Assembly: GCA_030613745.1 (NCBI GenBank)
Contig: JAUWLK010000151.1
Coordinates: 1-6,733 of the forward strand
Source of the DNA: Flavobacteriaceae bacterium
GTDB lineage: Bacteria > Bacteroidota > Bacteroidia > Flavobacteriales > Flavobacteriaceae
Length of the DNA stretch: 6,733 nucleotides
Direction: 5' to 3'
Below, one piece after another: positions 1 to 6,659 of this stretch (the stretch's first letter is position 1; each line of letters opens with the position of its first letter). The notes beneath the pieces are model-generated. The model was not told the DNA's origin and ran no database searches. It was given only the letters and a program-made list of their open reading frames with translations. The translations under genes and the position numbers were made by a program.

Positions 1-417
1 CATTATTTTTCCATCTTTATCTGGAATTGGATCTCCATGAGGATCAAATTTTGGAAATTTTAAAAAAGAATCTAACTTATCTATAAGGGTTTCAGATTTA
101 ATATGCTCTAATTGTTCAGCTATTTCATGAACTTCATCCCAGTTATAACTTAATTTTTTCACTAAGAAATATTCCCATAACCTATGTTTTCTGATTACTT
201 TTAAAGCAACTTCTTCTCCTATTTTAGTTAATTGAACGCCTTGGTATTTTTTGTAAGTAACCAATTGTTTAAGTGCTAATTTCTTTAACATATCAGTAAT
301 CGAAGATGCTTTCATTTGCATTTTTTCAGCGATCAAATTTGTATTAATATTTTTATGAAAATCTCTTTGTAGAGCGTAAATTGATTTTAAATAATTCTCT
401 TCTGCTTGTGAAAACAT
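1..417 (-). CDS. DtxR/MntR-family metal-dependent transcriptional repressor (N-terminal part, cut by window edge)
   Basis: This is a cytoplasmic DNA-binding repressor that uses Fe(II) or Mn(II) as co-repressor to control metal uptake genes. I translated 139 codons from the ATG at 417-415; the frame stays open to base 1, so the C-terminus is missing. Residues 1-65 form the winged helix-turn-helix (starting MFSQAEENYLKSIYAL, recognition helix near ASSITDMLKKL). Residues 66-139 are the metal-binding and dimerisation domain, with the family signatures RKHRLWE (76-82), WDEVHEIAEQLEH (93-105) and DPHGDPIP (125-132). Against DtxR, the ancillary ligands H79, E83 and H98 appear as H78, E82 and H97. 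The primary-site residues C102, E105 and H106 appear as E101, E104 and H105, and M10 is replaced by N8. Glu at the Cys102 position is MntR-like, but Asn8 matches neither DtxR nor Bacillus MntR (Asp8). The family and start are firm; the metal specificity is not. A full-length homologue would add roughly 75-80 residues, usually an SH3-like/FeoA domain. Confidence 0.95.
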   Translation of the reverse strand, partial: MFSQAEENYLKSIYALQRDFHKNINTNLIAEKMQMKASSITDMLKKLALKQLVTYKKYQGVQLTKIGEEVALKVIRKHRLWEYFLVKKLSYNWDEVHEIAEQLEHIKSETLIDKLDSFLKFPKFDPHGDPIPDKDGKIM

Positions 418-430
418 GTTTATTTTTTTA

Positions 431-438
431 CAAATATA
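431..438 (-). promoter_or_regulatory. -7 promoter element (TATATTTG) of the DtxR-family gene
   Basis: The minus strand reads TATATTTG, an exact match to the Bacteroidota sigma factor -7 consensus TAnnTTTG. It lies 13 bases upstream of the ATG at 417, so the predicted leader is only several bases long. No clean TTG sits at the -33 position; the nearest candidate (TTTAG, 462-458, about 19 bases upstream) lies inside the predicted metal-box operator. The placement is inferred from sequence only. Confidence 0.6.
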
Positions 439-446
439 AAAATATT

Positions 447-462
447 TTTAGTCGTGGCTAAA
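447..462. promoter_or_regulatory. Predicted DtxR/MntR-type operator (metal box)
   Basis: The plus strand reads TTTAGTCGTGGCTAAA, a 16-bp near-perfect inverted repeat with half-sites TTTAG and CTAAA. Six of the eight base pairs across the dyad are complementary. The arrangement TTTAG-n6-CTAAA resembles the operators of the DtxR/MntR/TroR family. It begins 8 bases upstream of the -7 element of the DtxR-family gene and covers where the -33 contact would fall, so bound repressor should block RNA polymerase. This predicts autorepression by the encoded metal-loaded protein. Confidence 0.6.
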
Positions 463-493
463 TTTTTGAATTAAATATAAACATTTTAAGCAT

Positions 494-515
494 ATTTAAT
501 ATCTGTATATTAAAT
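494..515. repeat. Perfect 9-bp inverted repeat, A/T-only arms, 4-base loop
   Basis: The arms ATTTAATAT (494-502) and ATATTAAAT (507-515) are perfect reverse complements around the loop CTGT. The element lies 65 bases past the stop of the TerB-like gene and 77 bases ahead of the DtxR-family start. It could be a weak transcript end for the TerB-like gene or a binding site, but the all-A/T arms make a stable RNA terminator doubtful, and chance is plausible in sequence this AT-rich. Confidence 0.35.
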
Positions 516-580
516 CCAGCTGACAAATACAATTATAAAAAATATAGAAATAGTAAAATAAGTAAGCGTATCTTGTAAAT

Positions 581-1015
581 TTAAATCTGATTTACTTTCA
601 TGATCTCATCATAAAATTCTTCAAAATCACAATTATCCATATCTAAATTTACAGCCGAAACAACAATATTATCAACATTTTTTAAAGGAAATGCTAATCC
701 AATAACAATTTTTCTTAAAATAGAAACTTCTTGTGAACGTTTTTTATGATCAGCAAATATCATTTTCAAAAGATCATATAATCTCTCAATACGTTCTTCA
801 CAGCTTAATTGTGCACGAATTGGATAATACTCAGGAGCTTTTAAAATATCATTGTATTTATCTTCTGGAATTTGATATTTATGAGCAATTAATTTTAAAA
901 ATTCTTTTTCCTCTTCTGTTACAAGACCATCTGCCTGTGCAATTTTTACAATATTTGCAAAATGACTGATATTTCTTTTTTGATCTCCACTTAAATATAC
1001 ATCAGAAATACCCAT
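581..1015 (-). CDS. TerB-like (tellurite resistance TerB superfamily) protein
   Basis: This 144-residue soluble, predicted all-helical protein has no signal peptide or membrane segment. The fold is suggested by the segment IVKIAQADGLVTEEEKEFL (residues 22-40), the TerB hallmark: a helix ending in ADG followed by an acidic helix. A second related segment, ERLYDLLKMIFADHKKRSQEV (77-97), carries ADH where the pseudo-repeat would be. The acidic cluster D29, E34-E36 and E38, with D89 and H90, could bind a divalent cation, as proposed for TerB domains. Similar single-domain proteins of about 140 residues are widespread in Bacteroidota and have no established function; some are mislabelled as excinuclease subunits. 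It starts at ATG 1015 behind its own -7 element, 65 bases after the VOC gene. Nothing here ties it to tellurite resistance: no TerC, TerD or TerE lies nearby. The family is fairly sure and the role is unknown. Confidence 0.82.
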   Translation of the reverse strand: MGISDVYLSGDQKRNISHFANIVKIAQADGLVTEEEKEFLKLIAHKYQIPEDKYNDILKAPEYYPIRAQLSCEERIERLYDLLKMIFADHKKRSQEVSILRKIVIGLAFPLKNVDNIVVSAVNLDMDNCDFEEFYDEIMKVNQI

Positions 1016-1038
1016 AACTTGAGATTTTGTGGTTATAT

Positions 1039-1046
1039 CAAATATA
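1039..1046 (-). promoter_or_regulatory. -7 promoter element (TATATTTG) of the TerB-like gene
   Basis: The minus strand reads TATATTTG, matching TAnnTTTG exactly, 23 bases upstream of the ATG at 1015. No convincing TTG is seen 17-23 bases further upstream. Its position just after the VOC stop codon suggests that the TerB-like gene can be transcribed on its own, not only by read-through. Confidence 0.5.
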
Positions 1047-1080
1047 CGAAATTTTAAGTAAAAACTATTATAAAGTACAG

Positions 1081-2142
1081 TTAATCTTTAACCCGTTTCC
1101 AGCGTAAAGTCCCAATCATCCACTTGGGTAATGATTTGTTGGGGTTTCTTTTTTTTAAGTTAATATTCCATCCTATCTTTTTAATGATAGGAACTTTATG
1201 AGTTTCCACAAACTCAATAGGTGTTCCATCTGGATCAGAAATATATGCAAAATGCCCTGCGGCCTCTCCCATATCAAAAGATTCAGAACTATCAACAGTG
1301 AAAGGAAATCCTTTAGCCTTAACCTCTTCCCTAAGTAAATCCATTCCAATAGTATCAAAACAAATATGAATAAACCCAGGATCACCCCAAATACGGTTTT
1401 CATAAATTTTTCGACCTTTTTTATCAATTAGTTGTACAAGCTCAATTTGAGTAGGTCCATACAAAGGAGCAAATCCTCCACTGCGAGTGGCTGAATGTTC
1501 TAATAACATTCTACGTACTTTTTGATCACCTCCAGGCAAGCTGGAAAAATCTTCAAAAACACCTGTTTCATCATAAGCAATTTCATCATAATTCAATATA
1601 TCTCGATAAACTTTCAATGATTCTTCAATATTACTCACCCCAATAATTGCACCATAGATTCCTCCAGTTACAGATTTTGTTTCTTCAAATAAATAATCAT
1701 TTTCTATGATCTGAAAAATATTATCAAAAGGGTCTTTTACAAAATAATGCGGTTTAGTGTCTGGAGATTTCACTAATTCCCCAAGCAGATTTAACTTTTT
1801 TGATTGCATAAAACTAAATGCCTTTTCTGGTTTTCTACTTTTGATTTTAGCTACAAAAATTCCAATATCTCCAAGTTTAGGATCAAAATTTGGTTTTTCA
1901 GGATTCTTTCCTGTATGCTGCCAAACTTCAAAACCTCCTCCTGACTGCATATTAAAAGCCAATACCGCATGACGTTTTCGTTTTTTCCCTTCAGTATAAT
2001 GAAGCATTAATTCTGCTACTGCTTCTTCTTCAAAAACACCTATATCTATTCCAAAGTAACGCCTGTACCATCTCCATGCAATATGGACATCTTCTACTCC
2101 AATTCCAATTTGCTGAATACCCGTTATTTTCTTTTGTTTCAT
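1081..2142 (-). CDS. Two-module VOC (glyoxalase/bleomycin-resistance/dioxygenase) superfamily protein
   Basis: This 353-residue cytoplasmic protein is built from two vicinal-oxygen-chelate modules plus a basic tail. Module 1 spans about residues 6-148: first strand ITGIQQIGIGVEDV, GGGFEVWQH at 68-76, and FDNIFQIIEN at 139-148. Module 2 spans about 162-313: GIYGAIIGVSNIEESLKVY, then TQIELVQL (231-238), GFIHICFD (256-263) and DGTPIEFVE (305-313). In module 2, E234, H259 and E310 sit where VOC enzymes place metal ligands. The first-strand ligand position, usually His, is not His in either module, so the metal site may be incomplete or differently built. The Lys/Arg/Trp-rich tail (about 320-353) lies outside the fold. 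Two fused modules resemble dioxygenase- or glyoxalase-type proteins, but the substrate cannot be named. ATG 2142 is chosen because the VOC strand begins within ten residues of it. The family is confident and the reaction unknown. Confidence 0.85.
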   Translation of the reverse strand: MKQKKITGIQQIGIGVEDVHIAWRWYRRYFGIDIGVFEEEAVAELMLHYTEGKKRKRHAVLAFNMQSGGGFEVWQHTGKNPEKPNFDPKLGDIGIFVAKIKSRKPEKAFSFMQSKKLNLLGELVKSPDTKPHYFVKDPFDNIFQIIENDYLFEETKSVTGGIYGAIIGVSNIEESLKVYRDILNYDEIAYDETGVFEDFSSLPGGDQKVRRMLLEHSATRSGGFAPLYGPTQIELVQLIDKKGRKIYENRIWGDPGFIHICFDTIGMDLLREEVKAKGFPFTVDSSESFDMGEAAGHFAYISDPDGTPIEFVETHKVPIIKKIGWNINLKKRNPNKSLPKWMIGTLRWKRVKD

Positions 2143-2330
2143 GCTAAATTTTATTTACTTTATACCTTAGGTACAGAATCTTTTAAAATTTATTTAAAAA
2201 AATCCGTATAAAAGTAGTCAATTCAAATAAAAAAACTCATCCTTCTAATAAAATATTCAAAAAAAATACTCTATAATTAGCAAAGTAAGTTTTGAATTTA
2301 TTCAATTATATTTGCACAAAATAATACACT
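2143..2330. promoter_or_regulatory. Divergent intergenic region between the VOC gene and mfd
   Basis: This 188-bp, very AT-rich spacer must hold the promoters of both arms. On the plus side, the mfd -7 element is listed separately. On the minus side, the best candidate is TTTATTTG (2231-2224), one mismatch from TAnnTTTG and 81 bases from the VOC ATG. Two small dyads are visible: TACCTTAGGTA (2163-2173), about 20 bases ahead of the VOC start, and TTGAAT-TT-ATTCAA (2292-2305), immediately ahead of the mfd -7 element. No open reading frame or RNA gene was recognised here. Confidence 0.5.
2307..2314 (+). promoter_or_regulatory. -7 promoter element (TATATTTG) of mfd
   Basis: The plus strand reads TATATTTG, exactly matching TAnnTTTG, ending 16 bases before the TTG start codon at 2331. 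The nearest TTTG upstream (2291-2294) is only 12 bases away, shorter than the usual 17-23 base spacing, so the -33 contact is unclear. The predicted mRNA leader is about ten bases, leaving little room for a Shine-Dalgarno site; none is seen. Confidence 0.55.
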
Positions 2331-5300
2331 TTGAGTAAGCAAATTATTGCTAATTTTTATGATCAATTCGATAAAGTTAATCAAATTGTTCACACATTAA
2401 AACAAGAGAATAACCAAATTAAAATTTCAAATTTGGCAGGATCTTCATTGTCTTTTGTAATTGCTTCTGTTTTTAAAAAAGTTGTAAAACCTTTTTTATT
2501 GATTTTTAATGACAAAGAAGAAGCTGCTTATTTCTTAAATGATTTAGAGCAATTATTAGGTAACAAAAGCAGACAAGCAAACAGACATGATGTGCTTTTT
2601 TATCCAGGTTCTTACCGCAGACCTTATCAGATTGAAAATACAGATAATGCAAATGTATTACTCAGAGCAGAAGTTTTAAACAGAATTAATTCTCAAAAAA
2701 AACCGGCAATAATTGTTACCTATCCTGATGCTTTATTTGAGCAGGTAATTACTAAAAGCGAATTAAAACGAAATACTTTAAAAGTTAATGTTGGAGAAAG
2801 TATTTCATTAGATTTTGTTAATGAATTACTTCATGAATACAATTTCAATCAAGTTGATTTTGTAACCGAACCTGGTGATTTTGCTGTTAGAGGAGGTATT
2901 ATTGATGTCTTTTCTTTTTCAAATGAAGAACCTTATCGAATTGAATTTTTTGGAGATGAAATTGACAGTATCAGAACTTTTGATATTGAAACCCAACTTT
3001 CTATAGATAAATTAAGCAAAATCAACATTATGCCTAATGTTGAAAATAAATTATTGGAAGAAAAAAGAGAGAGTTTTTTAAAATATATTTCTTCAAAAAC
3101 TATCATATTTTCAAAAAATACTAATTTAATAATTAATCGATTAGATAAACTTTATAGTAAAGCCGATGAAACTTTTCAAAATTTAAAAGGTGAATTAAAA
3201 CAAGCCAAACCTCAAGAATTATTTTGCAATGGTGAGTTAATTATTAAGCAGTTACAAGAATTTAGTTTGGTTAGAATAGATCTTAAATCAAATTCTAATC
3301 AACAAAATAAGATTATTTTTTCAACTTCACCACAACCATCATTTAACAAACAATTTGATTTGTTGATAGAAAATTTAAACCAAAATACCGATAAAGGAAT
3401 TTCTAACTATCTGTTTTGTGATAATGAAAAACAAGCAAAACGCTTTCATGATATTTTTGATGATGTAGAACAGGAAGTACAATACAAAACCATTGTTGCA
3501 GCTCTTTATCAGGGGTTTATAGATAATGATTTAAAAATCGCTTGTTATACTGATCATCAAATTTTTGAACGTTATCACAAATTTCATTTAAAAAGTGGTT
3601 TCACTAAAAAACAAGCCATTAATCTTAAAGAACTTACCAATCTAGAAATTGGCGATTATGTAACACACATTGATCATGGGATTGGAAAATTTGGTGGACT
3701 CCATAAAATTGATGTCGAAGGTAAAAAACAGGAAGCTATCAAATTAATTTATGGAGATAGAGATATATTGTATATCAGTATTCATGCTTTACATAAAATT
3801 ACCAAATACAATGGTAAAGACGGAAAAGCTCCTAAAGTACATAAGCTTGGTTCAAATGTTTGGAAAAAATTAAAACAAAAAACCAAATCTAGAGTAAAGC
3901 ATATAGCTTATGATTTGATTCAATTATATGCCAAACGCAAAATGCAAAAAGGATTTTCTTATAATCCTGATAGTTATTTGCAACATGAATTGGAAGCAAG
4001 TTTTATGTATGAAGATACTCCTGACCAATATTCTGCAACCAAAAGCATTAAAGCAGATATGGAAAAAGAACAACCAATGGATAGGTTGATTTGTGGTGAT
4101 GTTGGTTTTGGAAAAACTGAAATTGCTATTCGAGCTGCATTTAAAGCAGTTGATAATGGTAAACAAGTTGCTATTCTAGTTCCAACTACAATTTTGGCAT
4201 TTCAGCATTTTAGAACTTTTAGTGAACGATTAAAAGATTTTCCTGTGGTGATTGATTATTTAAATCGTTTTCGAACAACCAAACAGCGTAATGAAATAAT
4301 TAAAGGTTTGGCCGATGGTAGTGTTGACATAATCATTGGAACACATCAATTAATAAACAAAAATATAGTTTATAAAAATTTAGGATTATTGATTGTTGAT
4401 GAAGAACAAAAATTTGGAGTAGCTGTAAAAGATAAACTAAAAACTATCAAAGAAAATGTTGATACATTAACTTTAACTGCAACGCCAATTCCTCGTACTT
4501 TACAGTTTTCACTGATGGCTGCACGTGATCTATCCATAATTAAAACGCCACCACCAAACAGGCATCCTATTGAAACAAATGTCGTACGCTTTAGCGAAGA
4601 AATAATTAGAGATGCTATTAGGTATGAAATTACTCGTGGTGGACAGGTCTTTTTTATTCATAACCGAATTGAAAATATAAAGGAAGTTGCAGGTTTAATT
4701 CAACGACTTATTCCTGATGCTAAAATTGGAATCGGTCATGGACAGATGAATGGAAAAAAACTGGAAAAGCTCATCTTAGCATTTATAAATAATGAATTTG
4801 ATATTTTAGTTTCAACCACAATTGTTGAAAACGGATTGGATGTACCAAATGCAAATACCATATTCATCAATAATGCTAACAATTTTGGTTTGAGTGACTT
4901 ACATCAAATGCGAGGTCGGGTTGGCAGATCAAATAAAAAAGCTTTTTGTTATTTTATAACGCCACCATATCACGTAATGACAGATGATGCTCGTAAAAGA
5001 ATTCAAGCTTTAGAATTACATTCTGATTTAGGTAGTGGTTTTAATATTGCCATGAAAGATCTGGAAATTCGCGGAGCAGGAGATCTTTTAGGTGGAGAAC
5101 AAAGTGGTTTTATTAATGATATTGGTTTTGAAACCTATCAAAAAATATTGAATGAAGCTATTGATGAATTGAAAGAAAATGAGTTTAAAGAATTATACAA
5201 AGACTCCGGTGACAAACCAAAAGATTTTGTAAGAGAAGTTCAGATTGATACCGATTTTGAAATTCTTTTTCCAGATGATTATATCAATAGTATAACCGAA

Positions 5301-5687
5301 AGACTAAATTTATACAAAGAACTAAGCAATTTAGAAACCGAAGATGAATTACAAAACTTTGAAAGTAAATTAATTGATCGTTTTGGCGAATTGCCTATTC
5401 AGGCAATTGATTTATTGGATAGTGTAAGGTTAAAATGGTTAGCTAAAAAACTTGGTTTAGAACGAGTTGTTTTAAAACAAAAGCGCATGATTGGTTATTT
5501 TATTTCTGACCAACAGAGTGATTACTACCAAAGTGATACTTTTACTGCAATTTTAAAATATGTGCAATTCAACAGTAAAATGTGCGTGATGAAAGAAAAA
5601 CAAACCAAAAAGGGTTTGCGGTTATTGATCACATTTATAAAAATAGATTCTGTTAAAAAAGCACTCAGCACATTAAGTCAAATATAA
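2331..5687 (+). CDS. mfd: Transcription-repair coupling factor Mfd (TRCF)
   Basis: Mfd is an ATP-driven DNA translocase that pushes stalled RNA polymerase off template lesions and recruits UvrA for nucleotide excision repair. The 1118 residues are near full family length (E. coli 1148). Residues 1 to about 330 are the UvrB-like module with a degenerate, non-Walker loop (NLAGSSLSF, 34-42). Its UvrA-contact residues R187, R203 and F207 align with E. coli R165, R181 and F185. The RNA-polymerase-interacting domain lies at about 437-495 (NLEIGDYVTHIDHGIGKFGG to SIHALHKITKY). The RecG-like SF2 motor follows: Walker A GDVGFGKT (589-596), DEEQ (690-693, DEEH in E. coli), TATPIPR (716-722), HQMRGRVGR (858-866) and the TRG translocation motif DLEIRGAGDLLGGEQSG (910-926). 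The TRCF C-terminal domain is about 965-1118. The start is TTG at 2331: an in-frame TAA lies at 2322-2324, the next Met is near residue 233, and homology begins at once. All key motor residues are intact. Confidence 0.98.
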   Translation: MSKQIIANFYDQFDKVNQIVHTLKQENNQIKISNLAGSSLSFVIASVFKKVVKPFLLIFNDKEEAAYFLNDLEQLLGNKSRQANRHDVLFYPGSYRRPYQIENTDNANVLLRAEVLNRINSQKKPAIIVTYPDALFEQVITKSELKRNTLKVNVGESISLDFVNELLHEYNFNQVDFVTEPGDFAVRGGIIDVFSFSNEEPYRIEFFGDEIDSIRTFDIETQLSIDKLSKINIMPNVENKLLEEKRESFLKYISSKTIIFSKNTNLIINRLDKLYSKADETFQNLKGELKQAKPQELFCNGELIIKQLQEFSLVRIDLKSNSNQQNKIIFSTSPQPSFNKQFDLLIENLNQNTDKGISNYLFCDNEKQAKRFHDIFDDVEQEVQYKTIVAALYQGFIDNDLKIACYTDHQIFERYHKFHLKSGFTKKQAINLKELTNLEIGDYVTHIDHGIGKFGGLHKIDVEGKKQEAIKLIYGDRDILYISIHALHKITKYNGKDGKAPKVHKLGSNVWKKLKQKTKSRVKHIAYDLIQLYAKRKMQKGFSYNPDSYLQHELEASFMYEDTPDQYSATKSIKADMEKEQPMDRLICGDVGFGKTEIAIRAAFKAVDNGKQVAILVPTTILAFQHFRTFSERLKDFPVVIDYLNRFRTTKQRNEIIKGLADGSVDIIIGTHQLINKNIVYKNLGLLIVDEEQKFGVAVKDKLKTIKENVDTLTLTATPIPRTLQFSLMAARDLSIIKTPPPNRHPIETNVVRFSEEIIRDAIRYEITRGGQVFFIHNRIENIKEVAGLIQRLIPDAKIGIGHGQMNGKKLEKLILAFINNEFDILVSTTIVENGLDVPNANTIFINNANNFGLSDLHQMRGRVGRSNKKAFCYFITPPYHVMTDDARKRIQALELHSDLGSGFNIAMKDLEIRGAGDLLGGEQSGFINDIGFETYQKILNEAIDELKENEFKELYKDSGDKPKDFVREVQIDTDFEILFPDDYINSITERLNLYKELSNLETEDELQNFESKLIDRFGELPIQAIDLLDSVRLKWLAKKLGLERVVLKQKRMIGYFISDQQSDYYQSDTFTAILKYVQFNSKMCVMKEKQTKKGLRLLITFIKIDSVKKALSTLSQI

Positions 5688-5689
5688 GG

Positions 5690-6553
5690 ATGGAAAACAA
5701 GTATCCTAAATATCTTTTTGAATTATTTTTAGCAACATTATTTATTAGTACTTCTGGAGCTTTAGGAAAATTTATTGATATGCCTCCGCCTGTCATTATT
5801 TGGTGGAGAAGTGTTCTTGGAGCTTTATTTTTGTTTATTTATTGTAAATATAAAAAAATAGACCTTAAACTAAAATCCAAAAAAGATATCTTCACTTTTA
5901 TATTAGGAGGAGTTTTTTTAGGAATTCATTGGGTAACTTATTTTTATGCTTTAAAATTATCTAATGTTGCAATAGGAATGCTTTCATTATATACTTTTCC
6001 GGTAATAACAGCATTGTTAGAACCTTTTTTTATAAAAGTAAAACTAAATCCTATTCATATTGTTTTAGGTCTACTTGTGCTTCTGGGTATTTATATTTTA
6101 GCTCCAGAATTTAATTTTAAAAGTTCTTACGTAAAAGGAATATTTTTTGGGGTATTGTCAGCACTATTCTATGCCTTGAGATTATTGATATTAAAAAGAC
6201 ATGTGTACAATTATAATGGCTCTATGTTAATGTTTTATCAATTAATTATCATCACAACTTTGTTGTTGCCGTCTCTCTTTTTTATGGATACCTCCAATAT
6301 ACAAACCCAGTTTCCATATGTACTTGTTTTAGCTTTAATTACAACTGCAATTGGTCATACTATGATGGTACAAAGCTTAAAGTATTTTACAGTAAGTACC
6401 GCAAGTATTATTAGCAGTACCCAACCAATCTTTGGAATAATTATTGCCTTTTTTTTCTTAAATGAAATCCCTACATGGAATACTTTTTTTGGCGGATTAC
6501 TAATAATTACTACTGTTGTTATTGAAAGTCTGAGGTCAAAAAAACAGTTTTGA
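5690..6553 (+). CDS. EamA/DMT-family (drug/metabolite transporter) inner-membrane permease
   Basis: This 287-residue protein has ten predicted hydrophobic helices, at about 9-28, 33-51, 67-87, 93-113, 121-138, 147-167, 179-199, 208-228, 234-256 and 263-280. They are arranged as two five-helix EamA repeats, the standard size and shape of the family. Typical features are the WWR after helix 1 (38-40), the SLYTFPVITALLEPFF stretch (99-114, a membrane-embedded Pro, then Glu-Pro) and its second-repeat counterpart SSTQPIFGIIIAFFFLNEIP (242-261). Family members export or import amino acids, nucleotides or other metabolites in the inner membrane; the substrate cannot be read from sequence. It follows mfd after two bases (TAA-GG-ATG), which implies co-transcription and probably translational coupling; TAAGGATG gives only a weak AAGG-like site. 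The basic end LRSKKQF is a normal cytoplasmic tail. I see no evidence that it takes part in DNA repair. Confidence 0.93.
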   Translation: MENKYPKYLFELFLATLFISTSGALGKFIDMPPPVIIWWRSVLGALFLFIYCKYKKIDLKLKSKKDIFTFILGGVFLGIHWVTYFYALKLSNVAIGMLSLYTFPVITALLEPFFIKVKLNPIHIVLGLLVLLGIYILAPEFNFKSSYVKGIFFGVLSALFYALRLLILKRHVYNYNGSMLMFYQLIIITTLLLPSLFFMDTSNIQTQFPYVLVLALITTAIGHTMMVQSLKYFTVSTASIISSTQPIFGIIIAFFFLNEIPTWNTFFGGLLIITTVVIESLRSKKQF

Positions 6554-6566
6554 AATAAAAATTTCT

Positions 6567-6616
6567 TGAAACCAACTATCTCCGAGGCAAGACATAGGAG
6601 TATTTCGCTGGTTTCA
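6567..6616. repeat. Nested inverted repeat, 8-bp outer arms
   Basis: The outer arms TGAAACCA (6567-6574) and TGGTTTCA (6609-6616) are perfect reverse complements. Inside them CTCC (6580-6583) pairs with GGAG (6597-6600), with CGAGGCAAG starting at the inner loop boundary. The whole could fold as a 50-base interrupted hairpin, starting 14 bases after the EamA stop. Confidence 0.55.
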
Positions 6617-6618
6617 TA

Positions 6619-6633
6619 CTCAATCAAGTTGAG
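6619..6633. repeat. Small inverted repeat CTCAA-n5-TTGAG
   Basis: The arms CTCAA (6619-6623) and TTGAG (6629-6633) pair perfectly around a five-base loop. It lies directly after the nested hairpin and is probably one element of the same repeat cluster; alone it could be chance. Confidence 0.35.
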
Positions 6634-6659
6634 CACATGCTTTAACATGAATGTCAAAA

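Noticed and set aside
733..969. 78-residue open frame on the plus strand
   Set aside because: It lies wholly antisense to the TerB-like gene, and its translation shows no recognisable domain.
581..1015. Part of a tellurite-resistance operon
   Set aside because: Only a single TerB-like domain is present, with no terC, terD, terE or terZ-like genes nearby. Stand-alone TerB-like proteins are common in Bacteroidota.
1173..1427. 84-residue hydrophobic open frame on the minus strand
   Set aside because: It sits in another frame inside the VOC gene. Its hydrophobic look comes from T-rich codons read out of frame, and the VOC frame carries clear motifs across the same bases.
1757..1972. 71-residue open frame on the plus strand
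   Set aside because: It is antisense to module 1 of the VOC gene, with no motif and no promoter or start context of its own.
2292..2305. TTGAAT-TT-ATTCAA dyad ahead of the mfd -7 element as an operator
   Set aside because: Six-bp A/T-rich arms are expected by chance in such sequence, and no regulator with this site is recognised; mentioned only in the intergenic entry.
3924..4166. 80-residue Cys/Phe-rich open frame on the minus strand
   Set aside because: It is antisense to the Mfd motor domain including Walker A; the strongly conserved mfd frame explains the sequence.
6355..6657. 100-residue open frame on the minus strand, starting in the right-hand intergenic region
   Set aside because: About two thirds lies antisense to the last helices of the EamA gene and the rest crosses the palindromic repeats. 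No domain or -7 element supports it.
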